Assembly (NCBI GenBank): GCA_977006965.1
Contig: OZ345353.1
Location: forward strand, 2,294,001-2,358,000
Length of the DNA: 64,000 nt
Reading direction: 5' to 3'
From: Phymatolithon calcareum
Taxonomy: Eukaryota; Rhodophyta; Florideophyceae; Hapalidiales
Positions 21,886-32,177 of this stretch are shown piece after piece (the first letter of the stretch is position 1; each line of letters starts with the position of its first letter). The notes under the pieces were generated by a model. It was not told the DNA's origin. It was given only the letters and a program-made list of their open reading frames with translations, and searched no databases. The position numbers and the translations under genes were made by a program.

Positions 21886-22983
21886 ATGTCTCATCGCCTC
21901 TTGGCTTTTTCAGGATCATTTACCTTCACCCGTCCGAATCAACGCCATCTTTCTAGTGCGCAGCACGCCCCTGTAGGTCGTGAGTCGCGCGTAGCTGGAA
22001 ACGCGGCAGTCTGGGCTCGACTCTCCGTTCGCGGACCTGCCATCATGGGACTCGATCCGCCACGGGCGCAGATCATGGACGGCAAATCGGTCGCACAGGA
22101 GGTGCGGCGCGAAATCGCGTTGCGTGTGAAGGGCTTGGTGGAGAGCGGCGCGCAGCCGCCAGGTCTCGCCGTTATCATTGTCGGCGAACGTACGGACAGC
22201 ATGACGTATGTACGCGGCAAGCGGAAAGCGTGCGATGAAGTCGGCATCCGTTCGTTTGGGTTTGAGTTGCCGGAGGATTGCACCCAGGAGAACCTCGAGT
22301 CGCTGGTGGAAGAACTGAACGAGCGGGAAGATGTGCATGGGATTTTGGTGCAGCTTCCGCTGCCTAAGCACATCGACGATGAAAAAGTTCTTAATCGCGT
22401 CAAGCTCGAGAAGGACGTGGATGGTTTCCATCCCCTTAACATTGGTCGTCTATGCATGTCTGGCCGCACGCCACCGGTTTTTATTCCATGTACACCGAAG
22501 GGTTGCATTGAACTTCTAGATCGATACGGTGTACAAATTGATGGCAAAAATGCTGTCATTCTCGGCAGAAGTAATATCGTCGGACTACCTGTAGCTATGC
22601 TATTGTTGCATCGCAATGCCACTGTGACAATATGCCATTCGAGAACGAAGGACGTGGAGAAGAAGGTTCGTGAAGCAGATATTCTAATCGCTGCGTGTGG
22701 CATTCCTAATTACGTTCAGGGAGATTGGTTGAAACAAAATGCTGTCGTCGTGGACGTTGGGATTAATGCCGTAGAAGATGCAACTAAGAAAAGGGGATAT
22801 CGGCTTGTAGGAGATGTTGACGCAGCAGGTGCCGCTTCTCGTGCATCATTAATATCGCCCGTACCGGGCGGTGTTGGTCCTATGACCATTGCAATGTTGC
22901 TGTCCAACACTTTGGATGCCTGTGTCAGGACGACAGCGGATGCGACCACAGGGGTCACAGCAGGAGCCAGTACCGGAAAATGA
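21886..22983 (+). CDS. folD: Methylenetetrahydrofolate dehydrogenase/cyclohydrolase (FolD/MTHFD), organelle-targeted form
   Basis: Bifunctional enzyme of one-carbon metabolism: oxidises 5,10-methylene-THF with NAD(P)+ and hydrolyses methenyl-THF to 10-formyl-THF. From Met at 21886 it is 365 residues long. The catalytic domain starts near residue 60 and has the catalytic Y and K of TYVRGKRKACDEVG, HGILVQLPLPKHI, VDGFHPLN, the NAD(P) motif ILGRSNIVGLP and the closing PGGVGPMTIAML. No formyl-THF synthetase domain follows. The first 53 residues (MSHRLLAFSGSFTFTRPNQ onward) are basic and Ser-rich, consistent with a mitochondrial or plastid presequence. The frame is open further upstream to 21751. 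Met at 22045 (MGLDPPRAQ) would give a cytosolic form. Converges with SHQ1, 126 bases away. Confidence 0.95.
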   Translation: MSHRLLAFSGSFTFTRPNQRHLSSAQHAPVGRESRVAGNAAVWARLSVRGPAIMGLDPPRAQIMDGKSVAQEVRREIALRVKGLVESGAQPPGLAVIIVGERTDSMTYVRGKRKACDEVGIRSFGFELPEDCTQENLESLVEELNEREDVHGILVQLPLPKHIDDEKVLNRVKLEKDVDGFHPLNIGRLCMSGRTPPVFIPCTPKGCIELLDRYGVQIDGKNAVILGRSNIVGLPVAMLLLHRNATVTICHSRTKDVEKKVREADILIAACGIPNYVQGDWLKQNAVVVDVGINAVEDATKKRGYRLVGDVDAAGAASRASLISPVPGGVGPMTIAMLLSNTLDACVRTTADATTGVTAGASTGK

Positions 22984-23109
22984 GCAAAGATCCATCAAGT
23001 ATAGGAGTACCATGTTGTCAAGCACCCAATTTTGTAATCGAAATAGGGAGCGACGACATTCCGAGATAAACGCTTTGGGTTCATGCGAACCTTCATTTTG
23101 CAACAGGCT

Positions 23110-24828
23110 TCACCTTAGCTCATCTGCACCATTTGCGGTTCGGAAAACTGCGGTTGCGTTTGACGCCGGCAAAGGTCTATCGTTCAGTGCTGAGGCTTCG
23201 GACTCGCTGCTCTCATCTGACGACGAGGAACAGGAGGACGACGAGGACGAACAAGTCAAGCAGGGATTAAGGGATGTGCTGCCAGCAGGAGGCTGACTCG
23301 CAGGCGTGATTTCGAATCCCGGGGGCTGCGAGCTTCGAATCACAATGTCAGGAGAAGGTCCGAGCACGCCACCGCTAAGCAGGTGCACTTCTTCTCCAAT
23401 CTGCGTTGAAGTTGGTTCCATATCTGCTGTCAGAATTCCCTGTTGGACATCTAGTGCGGCTCTCTCTAACCCAAAAAGATCCCAGCCCAAGGTAGATTTG
23501 TCGATCAAGATATTCAAGACATCTTCAGAAAGTTTTCGAAGCACATCATCATCGACGAACTGAATCCATACACAAAAGTCCGTCAGAAAAATATCACTGA
23601 AAATGCGTAACAGCTTCTCTTCTTCAAACAATTGCCTCAGGTTTACTAGCAACCGCAACAGCCGACTTCGCAGCTTGCCGACGTCACCGGCGCAGTCAAC
23701 GAGCCGCTTCATATCCGCCAATGTTAGGTCTGCGACAGTCGTATTTCGATACAGGGGATATGCCAGGGACCGGCGGTATGCCGCGAATATGGCACTGTGG
23801 GCACTATGCATAGCCTCCAAACACGAAAAAGATGCGCAGAGCCTCGATATGGTCCACGCAGACTCCACGTTTCCCTCACCGCAAGTCGTTCTGTGGTCGT
23901 AGCAAAACGCGTAGAGCAAGCCAGCAAGATCGGCACTTACATCCCGGTCAATATCCTTCAAATACTCTCGCCTAGGAAGCTTCAGCATTACGTCCTTCGC
24001 AGAATTTGACAGAGGCATGTCCTCCAAGTTGAATGTCGGGAAAAAATGAATAACATGAGCAAACTCATCGACCAGCATGAAGTCTGCAACGTAATGCTCG
24101 GGATCGAATTTTTCATCTTCGAGTTGCCGACGTAGCTGGGGTCTGCGCCAGACTGGTGTCGTATCCGGCGCGGGGAGCTCGACAATTTCAGATATATCCT
24201 CCGCGCGAGCATGGAAAATTCCCTCGTAACGGGCTCCAAAGCCGTACTTCGGACGTCCAACGCTGAGTTGACTCATTGCAACTTCCACGCCTGCCACATC
24301 CGTGACGTTCTCGCGGAAATTTTTCGAGGCATCAACAAGCAAAATAGAATCTGCGCGCATGGCGGGGAGCATCGGATTCTTTTCGCTTGCACGCGGTTGC
24401 GCGGTGTCATCCATTGTATTTACTCCCATTGATGAGTTGTGCTCAATGGACGTAGATACGTCTTCAGAAGATAGCACCTCAATATTTGGACCTGGAGCTG
24501 GGTGCCGACCAGTTGCAAAATCAGCCTTTTTCCGAGTGATTAGAAGCGTGGAAAGCATGTCAAGACGCTCAAAGTACTGCCCGGAAACTGACTTTAGCAG
24601 AGGAATGGTCGCAATGCCTGTGGCAATATTGTAGTTGGCGGGATTGTTTTCTGGGTCCAGAGTAAGTGGATGAGGAAAGCGCAAATGCAACAGATAAGGA
24701 TGACAGTGAAAGTGCAGATCTTTGTCAATAACGCTAATGTCAACGTCTCGTGGTCGAGAATGCGGAGCACGAACGAGAACTGTTACGGTTTTGTCATCTT
24801 GTTGACATTCAAAAAGAGGAGTAATCAT
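23110..24828 (-). CDS. SHQ1: SHQ1-like H/ACA ribonucleoprotein assembly factor
   Basis: A 572-residue SHQ1 homologue, a chaperone that holds dyskerin/Cbf5 during biogenesis of H/ACA snoRNPs and telomerase RNP. The N-terminal CS/Hsp20-like domain (about 1-100) starts MITPLFECQQDDKTVTV and contains DKDLHFHCHPYLLHLRFP. The SHQ1-specific helical domain begins at PKYGFGARYEGIF and includes FDPEHYVADFML, typical of the family. It ends in a low-complexity acidic Ser-rich tail (SSSSSSCSSSSDESSESE). Full length relative to family members. It is divergently transcribed from CAP-H across about 600 bases. Confidence 0.93.
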   Translation of the reverse strand: MITPLFECQQDDKTVTVLVRAPHSRPRDVDISVIDKDLHFHCHPYLLHLRFPHPLTLDPENNPANYNIATGIATIPLLKSVSGQYFERLDMLSTLLITRKKADFATGRHPAPGPNIEVLSSEDVSTSIEHNSSMGVNTMDDTAQPRASEKNPMLPAMRADSILLVDASKNFRENVTDVAGVEVAMSQLSVGRPKYGFGARYEGIFHARAEDISEIVELPAPDTTPVWRRPQLRRQLEDEKFDPEHYVADFMLVDEFAHVIHFFPTFNLEDMPLSNSAKDVMLKLPRREYLKDIDRDVSADLAGLLYAFCYDHRTTCGEGNVESAWTISRLCASFSCLEAMHSAHSAIFAAYRRSLAYPLYRNTTVADLTLADMKRLVDCAGDVGKLRSRLLRLLVNLRQLFEEEKLLRIFSDIFLTDFCVWIQFVDDDVLRKLSEDVLNILIDKSTLGWDLFGLERAALDVQQGILTADMEPTSTQIGEEVHLLSGGVLGPSPDIVIRSSQPPGFEITPASQPPAGSTSLNPCLTCSSSSSSCSSSSDESSESEASALNDRPLPASNATAVFRTANGADELR

Positions 24829-25423
24829 CCCGCGCAGCAGACAGGGACCCTGTGCTTCGTGACCTGGGGAGAGGGAAGATATTCAAAACAGACTGATGGC
24901 GCAACGATGACGAGGTGGATATTTTCTGTCCCGCAACGATGGTGTGAGGGCGGTCAACGACGGCGAAAAACTACGGGGCGGACCGGCGGAGAACCCAAGC
25001 ACACATTTGCAGATCTAATTGCGCATCATCCAAAGATTCGATCATATAGTATGATAAAAATCATTACAGTGCAGCTGAAGCCTGATTGCACATCGATTCT
25101 TCTAATGATTGTGAAGACGACTAATCAAAGCGACTTAATGGCCTGATTCTCTCGAACAAACAATACAAATACTACGAAAAATATTTGTGAAATTATCCAG
25201 TACTTATTTGATTTTATATAATCGAAACGGAATCACACTAATTGATGTTGATGGTTTTGAATGAGTATCAGTTGGAGTACAACCTTTCAAATTTTCGAAA
25301 TATCTGAGTTATCCACTCTCGCGCCTTTTTGAGCAATTGCTCTGCACTTCCTTGGACGGAGTAGGACCAAGTGTACCTGCGTTTCCTCTTTTACTTGTCG
25401 TTGACCTTCGCGAAGATAATAGA
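24829..25423. promoter_or_regulatory. Divergent promoter region between SHQ1 and CAP-H
   Basis: The two starts face away from each other, so both promoters should lie in these 595 bases. The middle part (25050-25270) is AT-rich. I see no certain TATA box or operator. Confidence 0.45.
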
Positions 25424-27628
25424 ATGGAGTGCATCTCCGATGAAACGTCTGCACGCAAACGACGGTTGAGCTCTTTCCATCTGGCGGAGCGCACTGCGAG
25501 TTCAACGAAAAAGCACACTCCCTCGCGTCTCTCACAGGCCTCCGGCGATGCGCCTCGTCGAATGTCCGTCGGCTCAGCGCGAACGCCGCATGGAGCAGCG
25601 CGAACGCCAAGGACGCCCCATACGCCGCGCACGCCACGCACGCCGCATTCAAATCGCGCGACGCAGAAACTAAGCGCAGAGGAAATTGCGGCGCTATATT
25701 CGAACACCATTCGATTGTGTCAGGACAACAAAATCAACTCGAAAAACTCATGGTCTCTTAACCTCATTGATTATATGGGTATGCTTGTCCGCTCCGATGA
25801 CCCTGCAGATCCGGCCAATAGCGCGCGCAAAAATACATCTTCCGATACCAACTTCCAGCTTGCAGGTGTTACTCTTGATGCTGGTGTGCGTATTTATTGC
25901 TCGCGAGTCGACTCTGTGCATACGAACGCGTTCAAGGTGCTCACGGGGCTCTCGCGGACGGCGGGCGGCGGTGAATCGCAAGGGGCGGACGATAACCTGG
26001 ACGAAGACGGCGAACCTTCAGTCAGCGAAACTACGGGTACAAAGCGGCGAAGGCGTGGCGGCGTAACGCTTGTGAATAATATTGCGACGATCACCGTGCA
26101 CAAAATGGAGACAGATCTTGCTGTAGATCCTCTTTTTCAAAAAATGTCTGCAGCCTATGACGAGGGGGGTGCGAAAGGAATGCTCCTGAATAACCTGCTC
26201 ACAGAGTCGTCAGGATACATTTTGTTGGACAGCGATGAAGTAGCGGACAGCTCCGGGCCTGCAGATGATTCCATGCAAGACGATGCGACGTACGATGTCG
26301 AGGAAGAATTTCCAAACTTGCAGTTTCAGACAAATGAAACGCTCTGCTACCGATTCGTTTCGTTTTTCAATTCTCGACGTGGTCCCCAAGATGCTGATAC
26401 CAACCCGGAACCAGTTCCATTTGCAAGCGAAGAATGGCCATCATCAAACTGCACATTCGAATATGAGCAAGGTGACATGGGAGGAAGTACCCTCGGCGTG
26501 TTTTCGCAGGCGTCAACCTTCCAGGATACTCAGGATAGTTTCGCAAACGACGACGATCAAGATCCGGACGACTTTCAGGCGCCAACTTTTGGCGGGCAAG
26601 ACGATTTTGGACAAGGGCGCTACTCGATGGACTCGAACGCTTCAATAGCAAATGCGGCTATTCGTGGGAATGTTGACCTCGTCGAAGCTGGTGTTGCGTT
26701 GCAAGCGGACTCGGAGTATTCATTTTTTGACTCCACCGCTCTCTCATCGTGGGCTGGTCCTCAGCATTGGAAGTTCCACACAGCATCCAGTTCATCATCG
26801 AAAGCGCAAAAAGCAAGCAAACGGCCTCGTAGTAAGGCGGCTATGTTACTTGATTTCTCTTCAGATGCACCAAAAATCGACTTTGCAGCCGAATTTAAAG
26901 CCTCGAAAACTGCGGCGGTTACTATGCTGACTAATGCCGTGCTGGGTGGGTTCTCGGAGAAGAAAGTCACCTTGCCGGATGATTTGCACTACGGGGTCCG
27001 CGATCTGACGAAGCTGTACCTAATGCCCAATGTAAGGGTTGCATTGGATGGGACTCAGAAAGCAGTATTGTCCGTGCAGGAGGATAATTCTGGTCAGCAT
27101 CCATGGTACGACTACGACAATGATTGTGACAATGAGAATTTCTGTGCTGATACCATGGAGCCTTTGGCCCCCGATACGGACGTGACGAGTGTCTCCTCTG
27201 CTATCAACGGTCTGTCTGGTATGAACCTTGTAGAAGAACCGAAGATGGTCGACAAAATTGACATATCGTACGCGAAAGTGGCGAAGAAGGTCGATGTGCG
27301 CAAACTCAAGTCTGGAATGTGGAGTCATTTGTGCGGAGGTGCTGAAGATGCGGTGGATACCAACGTGAAAAAAAGTTTTGAAGATGTTGACAAAGAAGTG
27401 GAAATGGTTGTCAAAGAGGAGAAAGACATTCGAGCTGGGAAGACGCAAACTCTCAGCGAACTTGTCAAGGAGCTTCCAACTTTTGTTCCGGGGCCTGCAC
27501 TGACAGATGTTTCACTTCCGTATGTGTTTATTTGTTTGTTGCACCTAGCAAACGAAAAAACTCTCTCTATATCTCCCTTGGCAGATAGTTTGAATGACCT
27601 CGTCATTACGAGAGATCCAGATGAATAG
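25424..27628 (+). CDS. NCAPH: Condensin complex subunit 2 (CAP-H/Barren/Brn1 kleisin)
   Basis: Kleisin of condensin I: bridges the SMC2 and SMC4 heads and binds the HEAT subunits to compact mitotic chromosomes. From Met at 25424 the protein is 734 residues, a normal length. The N-terminal helix region LSAEEIAALYSNTIRLCQ followed by NSKNSWSLNLIDYM is diagnostic. Acidic linkers lie in the middle, and the C-terminal winged helix ends FVPGPALTDVSLPYVFICLL. The N-terminus carries a run of Thr-Pro pairs (ARTPRTPHTPRTPRTPH), potential CDK sites. The frame stays open upstream to 25337, but MECISDETSARK fits better as the start because residues before it are hydrophobic and unlike the family. AATAAA at 27746 may be the poly(A) signal. 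Confidence 0.93.
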   Translation: MECISDETSARKRRLSSFHLAERTASSTKKHTPSRLSQASGDAPRRMSVGSARTPHGAARTPRTPHTPRTPRTPHSNRATQKLSAEEIAALYSNTIRLCQDNKINSKNSWSLNLIDYMGMLVRSDDPADPANSARKNTSSDTNFQLAGVTLDAGVRIYCSRVDSVHTNAFKVLTGLSRTAGGGESQGADDNLDEDGEPSVSETTGTKRRRRGGVTLVNNIATITVHKMETDLAVDPLFQKMSAAYDEGGAKGMLLNNLLTESSGYILLDSDEVADSSGPADDSMQDDATYDVEEEFPNLQFQTNETLCYRFVSFFNSRRGPQDADTNPEPVPFASEEWPSSNCTFEYEQGDMGGSTLGVFSQASTFQDTQDSFANDDDQDPDDFQAPTFGGQDDFGQGRYSMDSNASIANAAIRGNVDLVEAGVALQADSEYSFFDSTALSSWAGPQHWKFHTASSSSSKAQKASKRPRSKAAMLLDFSSDAPKIDFAAEFKASKTAAVTMLTNAVLGGFSEKKVTLPDDLHYGVRDLTKLYLMPNVRVALDGTQKAVLSVQEDNSGQHPWYDYDNDCDNENFCADTMEPLAPDTDVTSVSSAINGLSGMNLVEEPKMVDKIDISYAKVAKKVDVRKLKSGMWSHLCGGAEDAVDTNVKKSFEDVDKEVEMVVKEEKDIRAGKTQTLSELVKELPTFVPGPALTDVSLPYVFICLLHLANEKTLSISPLADSLNDLVITRDPDE

Positions 27629-27942
27629 CATTGCATTTTACCTTCGGCAAACTGCATGGAGGCGTGGATCAAAACGTTTTGAAATGCACAACTGTCTCAT
27701 CCTAACTTATCCTTACTTCAAAAAAGACTAACAAAAAAATTCTGAATAAACATTTTGATTTCAACGATAGTTCGTCGCTAGTCGGCAAAGTCAAGGTTCC
27801 TCCATCATTTGACACTCAGTTCCAAAGCTGGCTTCGAGAACGAAAATAGTCGCTTGTTACCGGAGATTTCCGAAAGCCAATTTAAAAAACCGGCCAGTTG
27901 TAAAGGTCATTAGATTCATTGCATTTGAAGTTAAGCGATAAT
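27629..27942. other. Convergent 3' regions of CAP-H and the PAP2-like gene
   Basis: No gene. It contains the AATAAA hexamer at 27746-27751 for the plus-strand CAP-H transcript. Confidence 0.5.
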
Positions 27943-28836
27943 CTATGCCTTCGCAGCGCTAGGTTTTCCTTCACCGTTGGGAGACTTGCTGGTTTCCTCT
28001 CCTGGTAGTAACATTGCCGCCAAGCAAATAAGAATGTATAGTCCAAGGTGGAAGTAAATATGCCCTGTTGTAATCGCCGGTCCCACTCTTTCTGTCGGCC
28101 ACCAAGCATAATACATCGAAAACGCCAAAATTGAGTTGGAAACCAGGACACCCATCTGCGCCCCAGTATCCAGGGGCACCATTCCCGAAAGCATGACAAA
28201 TTCCAACGAAATATGGGCAAAGAGCCCCAGCGAAGACCCTAGGAAAATCTGCTGCATGGAATGGTAACCGTGCGCAAACGTTCGGTAAAGCGTAGCTGAT
28301 GCGCCAATGGCATACAAGACAAGCAGAGAAGCTGCAACTGCCAGAACTGGTCTGGAAGCGCGTGGATTAGCATTGAGTCGCGGACGCGCCAAAACAGGTA
28401 TCGTGAGAGAAACGAACAGGAAATAACAGTAATGACCAGAAATGCCATTTGGATACGCTGAATGACGCCCAGCACAACTGAAGTCCTCGAGTCGCGCCTT
28501 CAATGCTGCTAGCAGCACGTACGTCACATGAAACCACAGCGAGGAGTAGAGTAGGACGAATAGGCCTGCGACACGCTGATGCGGTAAGAGCGCGAGCAAG
28601 AGCATTCCGCCCCACATGGCATACACCGAGTAATTGTGCAACGCAGAATCGCGAATCGGAATCCACGTTGGAGGTGGCTTCTCAACTTCGCGGTAAATGA
28701 AGCACTGGCTCATTTTTTCGCTATACCTGTCATGTCGCGAAAGTGCAAGAGTGACAAGGATCAATAGCACTGGTGCTGCAAGCAGAACTTGTCTCTGCCG
28801 TGGGGTGTATATTGACCGCATTACGCTGGATTGCAC
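27943..28836 (-). CDS. PAP2-superfamily-like multi-pass membrane protein
   Basis: A 297-residue integral membrane protein with about six hydrophobic segments. The first is at about 17-33 (VLLAAPVLLILVTLAL). Two motifs match the PAP2 (type 2 phosphatidate phosphatase) active site: PNGISGH at 129-135, corresponding to PSGH, and YRTFAHGYHSMQQIFLG at 184-200, corresponding to SRxxxxxHxxxD. The final catalytic Asp is replaced by Gln or shifted, and no clear KxxxxxxRP motif was found, so activity is uncertain. Family members remove phosphate from lipid or dolichyl phosphates in the ER or Golgi membrane. The soluble tail (SKSPNGEGKPSAAKA) is short. Met6 at 28821 is an alternative start. Confidence 0.65.
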   Translation of the reverse strand: MQSSVMRSIYTPRQRQVLLAAPVLLILVTLALSRHDRYSEKMSQCFIYREVEKPPPTWIPIRDSALHNYSVYAMWGGMLLLALLPHQRVAGLFVLLYSSLWFHVTYVLLAALKARLEDFSCAGRHSAYPNGISGHYCYFLFVSLTIPVLARPRLNANPRASRPVLAVAASLLVLYAIGASATLYRTFAHGYHSMQQIFLGSSLGLFAHISLEFVMLSGMVPLDTGAQMGVLVSNSILAFSMYYAWWPTERVGPAITTGHIYFHLGLYILICLAAMLLPGEETSKSPNGEGKPSAAKA

Positions 28837-30745
28837 TCAGCGCTGGCGGAACTGACGGGGACAACTCAGCGCAATGAACAATTGTTATCCGACGAAGACG
28901 AAGGTCATGAAAGATTGTTGGCAGTGGAAAGGACAGCTGTGACCGCAGCAATCACCATAAGGAAAATGGACCCTTCTTCCATTAGAAATATATGCACATA
29001 GCAAGATTTTCGGACTTCAATATCGTGATATTTGCATATTTCTGTCTAATCTGTCTGACAGACAGATTAGACAGAAATATGCAAATAAGACATCAGATTA
29101 AACAGAAATATGCAAACATGGCCCTTTTCGGGCGTGACCCGACGACCTGGGACGAACCTCTGCTGTTCTTCATGGCCAGAAGATTAAGATTTTTGGCCAT
29201 CATATCGTCACTTAGAGCTTGCCCTTTTATGACGACGTCAGTACGCACAGAATGCACCGGGCAATTGCAAGAACGCATCGAAGATTCCAAGTAATTGGTT
29301 TTCCCAATGTAGAATTTATCAAACGTCTTCGGAAACACTTATGAGGCTGCAGGGGAGATGCGTTTCAGCTCCCAGAGTCTCTTGCAGCTTTGTTGATTTG
29401 CTTATATCTATGCAACTCGGTTCAGTTGTAGTGCCGTAACCCTAGCCACAAAACCCGCCTCCCCTTTTGCTCACAGAGTAGAACCTTGAGGCGACTCTCC
29501 CGGAGGAGGTGAAGAATTGGGGGAGAAGCTTGAACCCCACTTCTCAGGTTGCATAGGAGGGTCGAGTTCGCAGCTCTAATTCGACGATGAAAAAAAAAAC
29601 ACTGGCCGAGTGCTTTTTCGGTCACCTTGGTCTCGTCTGTACGCTTGTGTTTTCTACGGCACTCCTCGAGAGTATTCGTGACGCTTGTCACGATAGCGCC
29701 AAATTCTGCTTCTAGGAGTGTGGAACTCAGTGGACGAGAACCGACCGAATGCTCATTTTTACCGCCAATTGAAGATGTCGTGCGTTCGGCAGTCTGATGA
29801 TCACCGAAGTGGACTCAGAAAATCCTAAGCAATTTTCATCTTTCTGTTAGACTCCAATATGTCTCCTTTATCCTTGATGGATGAAACTTTCAAAGATTTT
29901 GCTGAGACGTCCTGCTTAACATAGCCTATGTCTTATGTTACGTAAGATATTGCCGTCTCGATTATGTCGTGAAACGTTTAAGAAAGTATTTGCTAATTAA
30001 AAGCAAGTCAAAGCAAAGCGCATTGGGCAGAGAAGCAGTTCGAGAAGTCCGTGGAATATCCCACGACATCAAGGGCAACAAGTTCATCGGAATAGTGCGT
30101 GGCTAGACGGTAGAAGATCTGTGCAGGGAGAGACCGGTAGAGATACTCAATAATTGAACAATGAGAACTTGCTCTAGGGTAAGTTCTGGCGCTAATTAAC
30201 GCATTCTGCATTTTAATGCAAAGAAAGAAAGGACAACAAGGCTGTAAACTAACGTCTCGCGATCGACACCCACCAGCGCCCGTCCCACGAATATCACGTA
30301 AATCTTGTCTTCCTCAAAATCCTCCTCGGGCCCGAGCTTCCCCTCTGGGCGGGGGTAGGTCTTCTCACCACCACTACACAATTGGCCAAGCAAAGTATGC
30401 TCGGGACTGCAGACAATTACGCGTCTACGAGGGACACAAGCACATACGCGTTCTGCCCTCCTTCCATGATATTGCGTCGCGTGCAAGATTTACCGCGCAC
30501 ACTTTGACTACCACAACTTCTTGTCATGTTCCAAGCATAGTTGTTAGTTACATGTCTACATATGATAGTGTTTAGAAACAGTATAAAAAGTGGTTGTAGC
30601 CTTACCATCTAGGAAAGGCAAGAGCAACCAGAGCCAGATCAACCATAAGAAGAATTTTCGAAGGATGGCCCAGAAGCAGCAATAGCTTCTGGGCTATCAA
30701 GGTGGTTATCGTTTGGTCACGTTCGTATCCGAGTTGCGAGACTCA
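28837..30745. other. Intergenic tract with a strong palindrome, no gene recognised
   Basis: Open frames are all below 125 codons. The minus-strand frames at 29422-29691 and 30196-30486 have no family resemblance. The palindrome at 29030-29086 is listed separately, and a small hairpin with the arms cccagaagc/gcttctggg lies near 30668-30692. Confidence 0.4.
29030..29116. repeat. 57-bp palindrome plus a third, direct copy of its arm
   Basis: Arms of 28 bp at 29030-29057 and 29059-29086 are exact reverse complements around a single A. A further copy of the last 23 bases of the right arm, with one mismatch, follows at about 29094-29116. The sequence therefore occurs three times within 90 bases, once inverted and twice in the same direction. 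Confidence 0.95.
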
Positions 30746-31313
30746 TCTACAGGACACATTCATTCATTTTGCCTTTTCCCCAATGGGGCTAGCAGCGATT
30801 CGAGGGTCTAAGTTTCTTCCATTCTATCCTATCGTTAGCGAATTCGACTGTGGCTTTCACGTCTCGACCAGGTACGTCACCAAAGAGTGATTCTGGCGTT
30901 GGTCTGACGCATTGTAGTAGCACCTGGCGGACCAGGCGGCGCTCGTCTATTCTAAGCATGTGTCAAAGCCAGTTTCATCGTAGGTCTCTGGTCCGCATCA
31001 CCGCGTTGATGGGGGGTGTCCTGGCTTCGTCGGCTATTAGTCTCTCCGTTATTCTCGGTAGCATCTTACCTCCTGTTATCTTGAGTTTCTTCCGCACTGG
31101 TTCTGTCAGTTTCCATGATTCGCAGCCGTATAGCAGTGTTGATAGGACAGAGGAGCCAAAAAGACGGATCCGTAGTCTTTTGAGTAGTTTCCCATCGGTC
31201 AGAATCCGTTTGATGTCTTGAAAGCGGGACCAGGCAATTTCGACGCGGTGGTTGACGGGGACTAAGGGATCACCGTCTGTCGGCTGCATTTCGCCAAGAT
31301 ATTTCTACAGGAC
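30746..31313 (-). mobile_element. LINE relic of the second family (copy F) with target-site duplication
   Basis: A 548-bp minus-strand insert (30756-31303) lies between 10-bp direct repeats tctacaggac at 30746-30755 and 31304-31313. It encodes the end of a LINE reverse transcriptase: RFQDIKRIL, then SSVLSTLLYGCESWKL, then VRKKLKITGGKMLPRITERL. LLYGCESW is a hallmark of the post-RT thumb region in many LINE proteins. The 3' part from 30760 to 30900 is nearly identical to the end of the copy at 18.7-19.2 kb, and it ends in the same aatgaatg microsatellite. It is 5'-truncated and non-autonomous. Confidence 0.88.
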
Positions 31314-31871
31314 TCAAATACTAAGGTACCTGCTGGTACATTAGTCAAAATTTGTCTCCTTTGTTTCAACAACTTGGGACGTTGTACAACCTCTCTGTGT
31401 GTAAGATCATTGACGAGCGGTGCATAATGATGTTGCGCCGCTCGTCGATCAGCGAGGTTGATGGTGCTCGGAGAGAAAAAGTGTCTCATTTACGCTCTCA
31501 AACTGTTAGCGAGCTCCAAGTCAGCTTCTTTTCATTGGTTTCTACACGTAGTGAAATATTTTCGCACTGAGATGTCGTTCTGGCGTTCCATGATCGTGCC
31601 ACATTCCACCGTCCGATATTGTTCCGCAATACAGTCGTTTGCCAAGAAAACTAAGTTTCCTTGCGCCCGCAGATGCGAGTTGACATCGATATAAATATGG
31701 TGCTCCGCGCTCAATTGCAGAATTTTTTGAAGGAAACACTACACAAAATTGTTTTAAGTTATTAGCTATTGTTCTTGTAGAAGAAAAACACGACTTGCAA
31801 TATCGACCGCCGATGAACCTCTCCAGAAACCCTTCTGTCGGTACTATGGTTGCGCGGCAATGATTGCACAT
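31314..31871 (-). pseudogene. Degraded reading frame, possibly a SET-domain relic
   Basis: A minus-strand frame from about 31714 to 31314 is open except for a TGA and a TAA, and it overlaps a second frame at 31871-31542. The phrase IDVNSHLRAQGNLVFLANDC loosely resembles the SET-domain methyltransferase motif (ID...GNxARFxNHSC). Downstream there is no clear GEEL..DYG motif. The assignment is weak; it may be a chance resemblance. The LINE copy F is inserted at its downstream end. Confidence 0.2.
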
Positions 31872-32177
31872 GACATTTCGCTTTTGATATCCTTCGTTTT
31901 GAAAACATTGAGAAAAGAGAAAAACTGCGACATTGAAATAGATTTCGGAGACCGCAAAAACGATATGGGTAATTGCACATCACTCTATAAAACACGCGTA
32001 CTTCGAAGATCCATTGGATACCATCCTGGTGTCCAAATTGTTTGCCCACTCAATACCCCAAATGCTCTTACTCCAATGAATTGCAACAGTGCGACAGAAT
32101 TTGAGCCTGGGGGGCTGCGCAGCACGCCCAACATGGGGAACAGCTTCAATGCGAAGCGGAGGTTCTGCAGCCACTAC

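Noticed and set aside
23300-23345. ttcgaatcccgg, resembling a tRNA B box
   Set aside because: It lies inside the SHQ1 coding sequence and no acceptor stem or anticodon arm surrounds it. No tRNA was found in the window.
27943-28836. Identification of the membrane protein as a fat storage-inducing (FIT) protein
   Set aside because: ISGH alone also occurs in FIT proteins, but the second motif and spacing fit the PAP2 pattern better.
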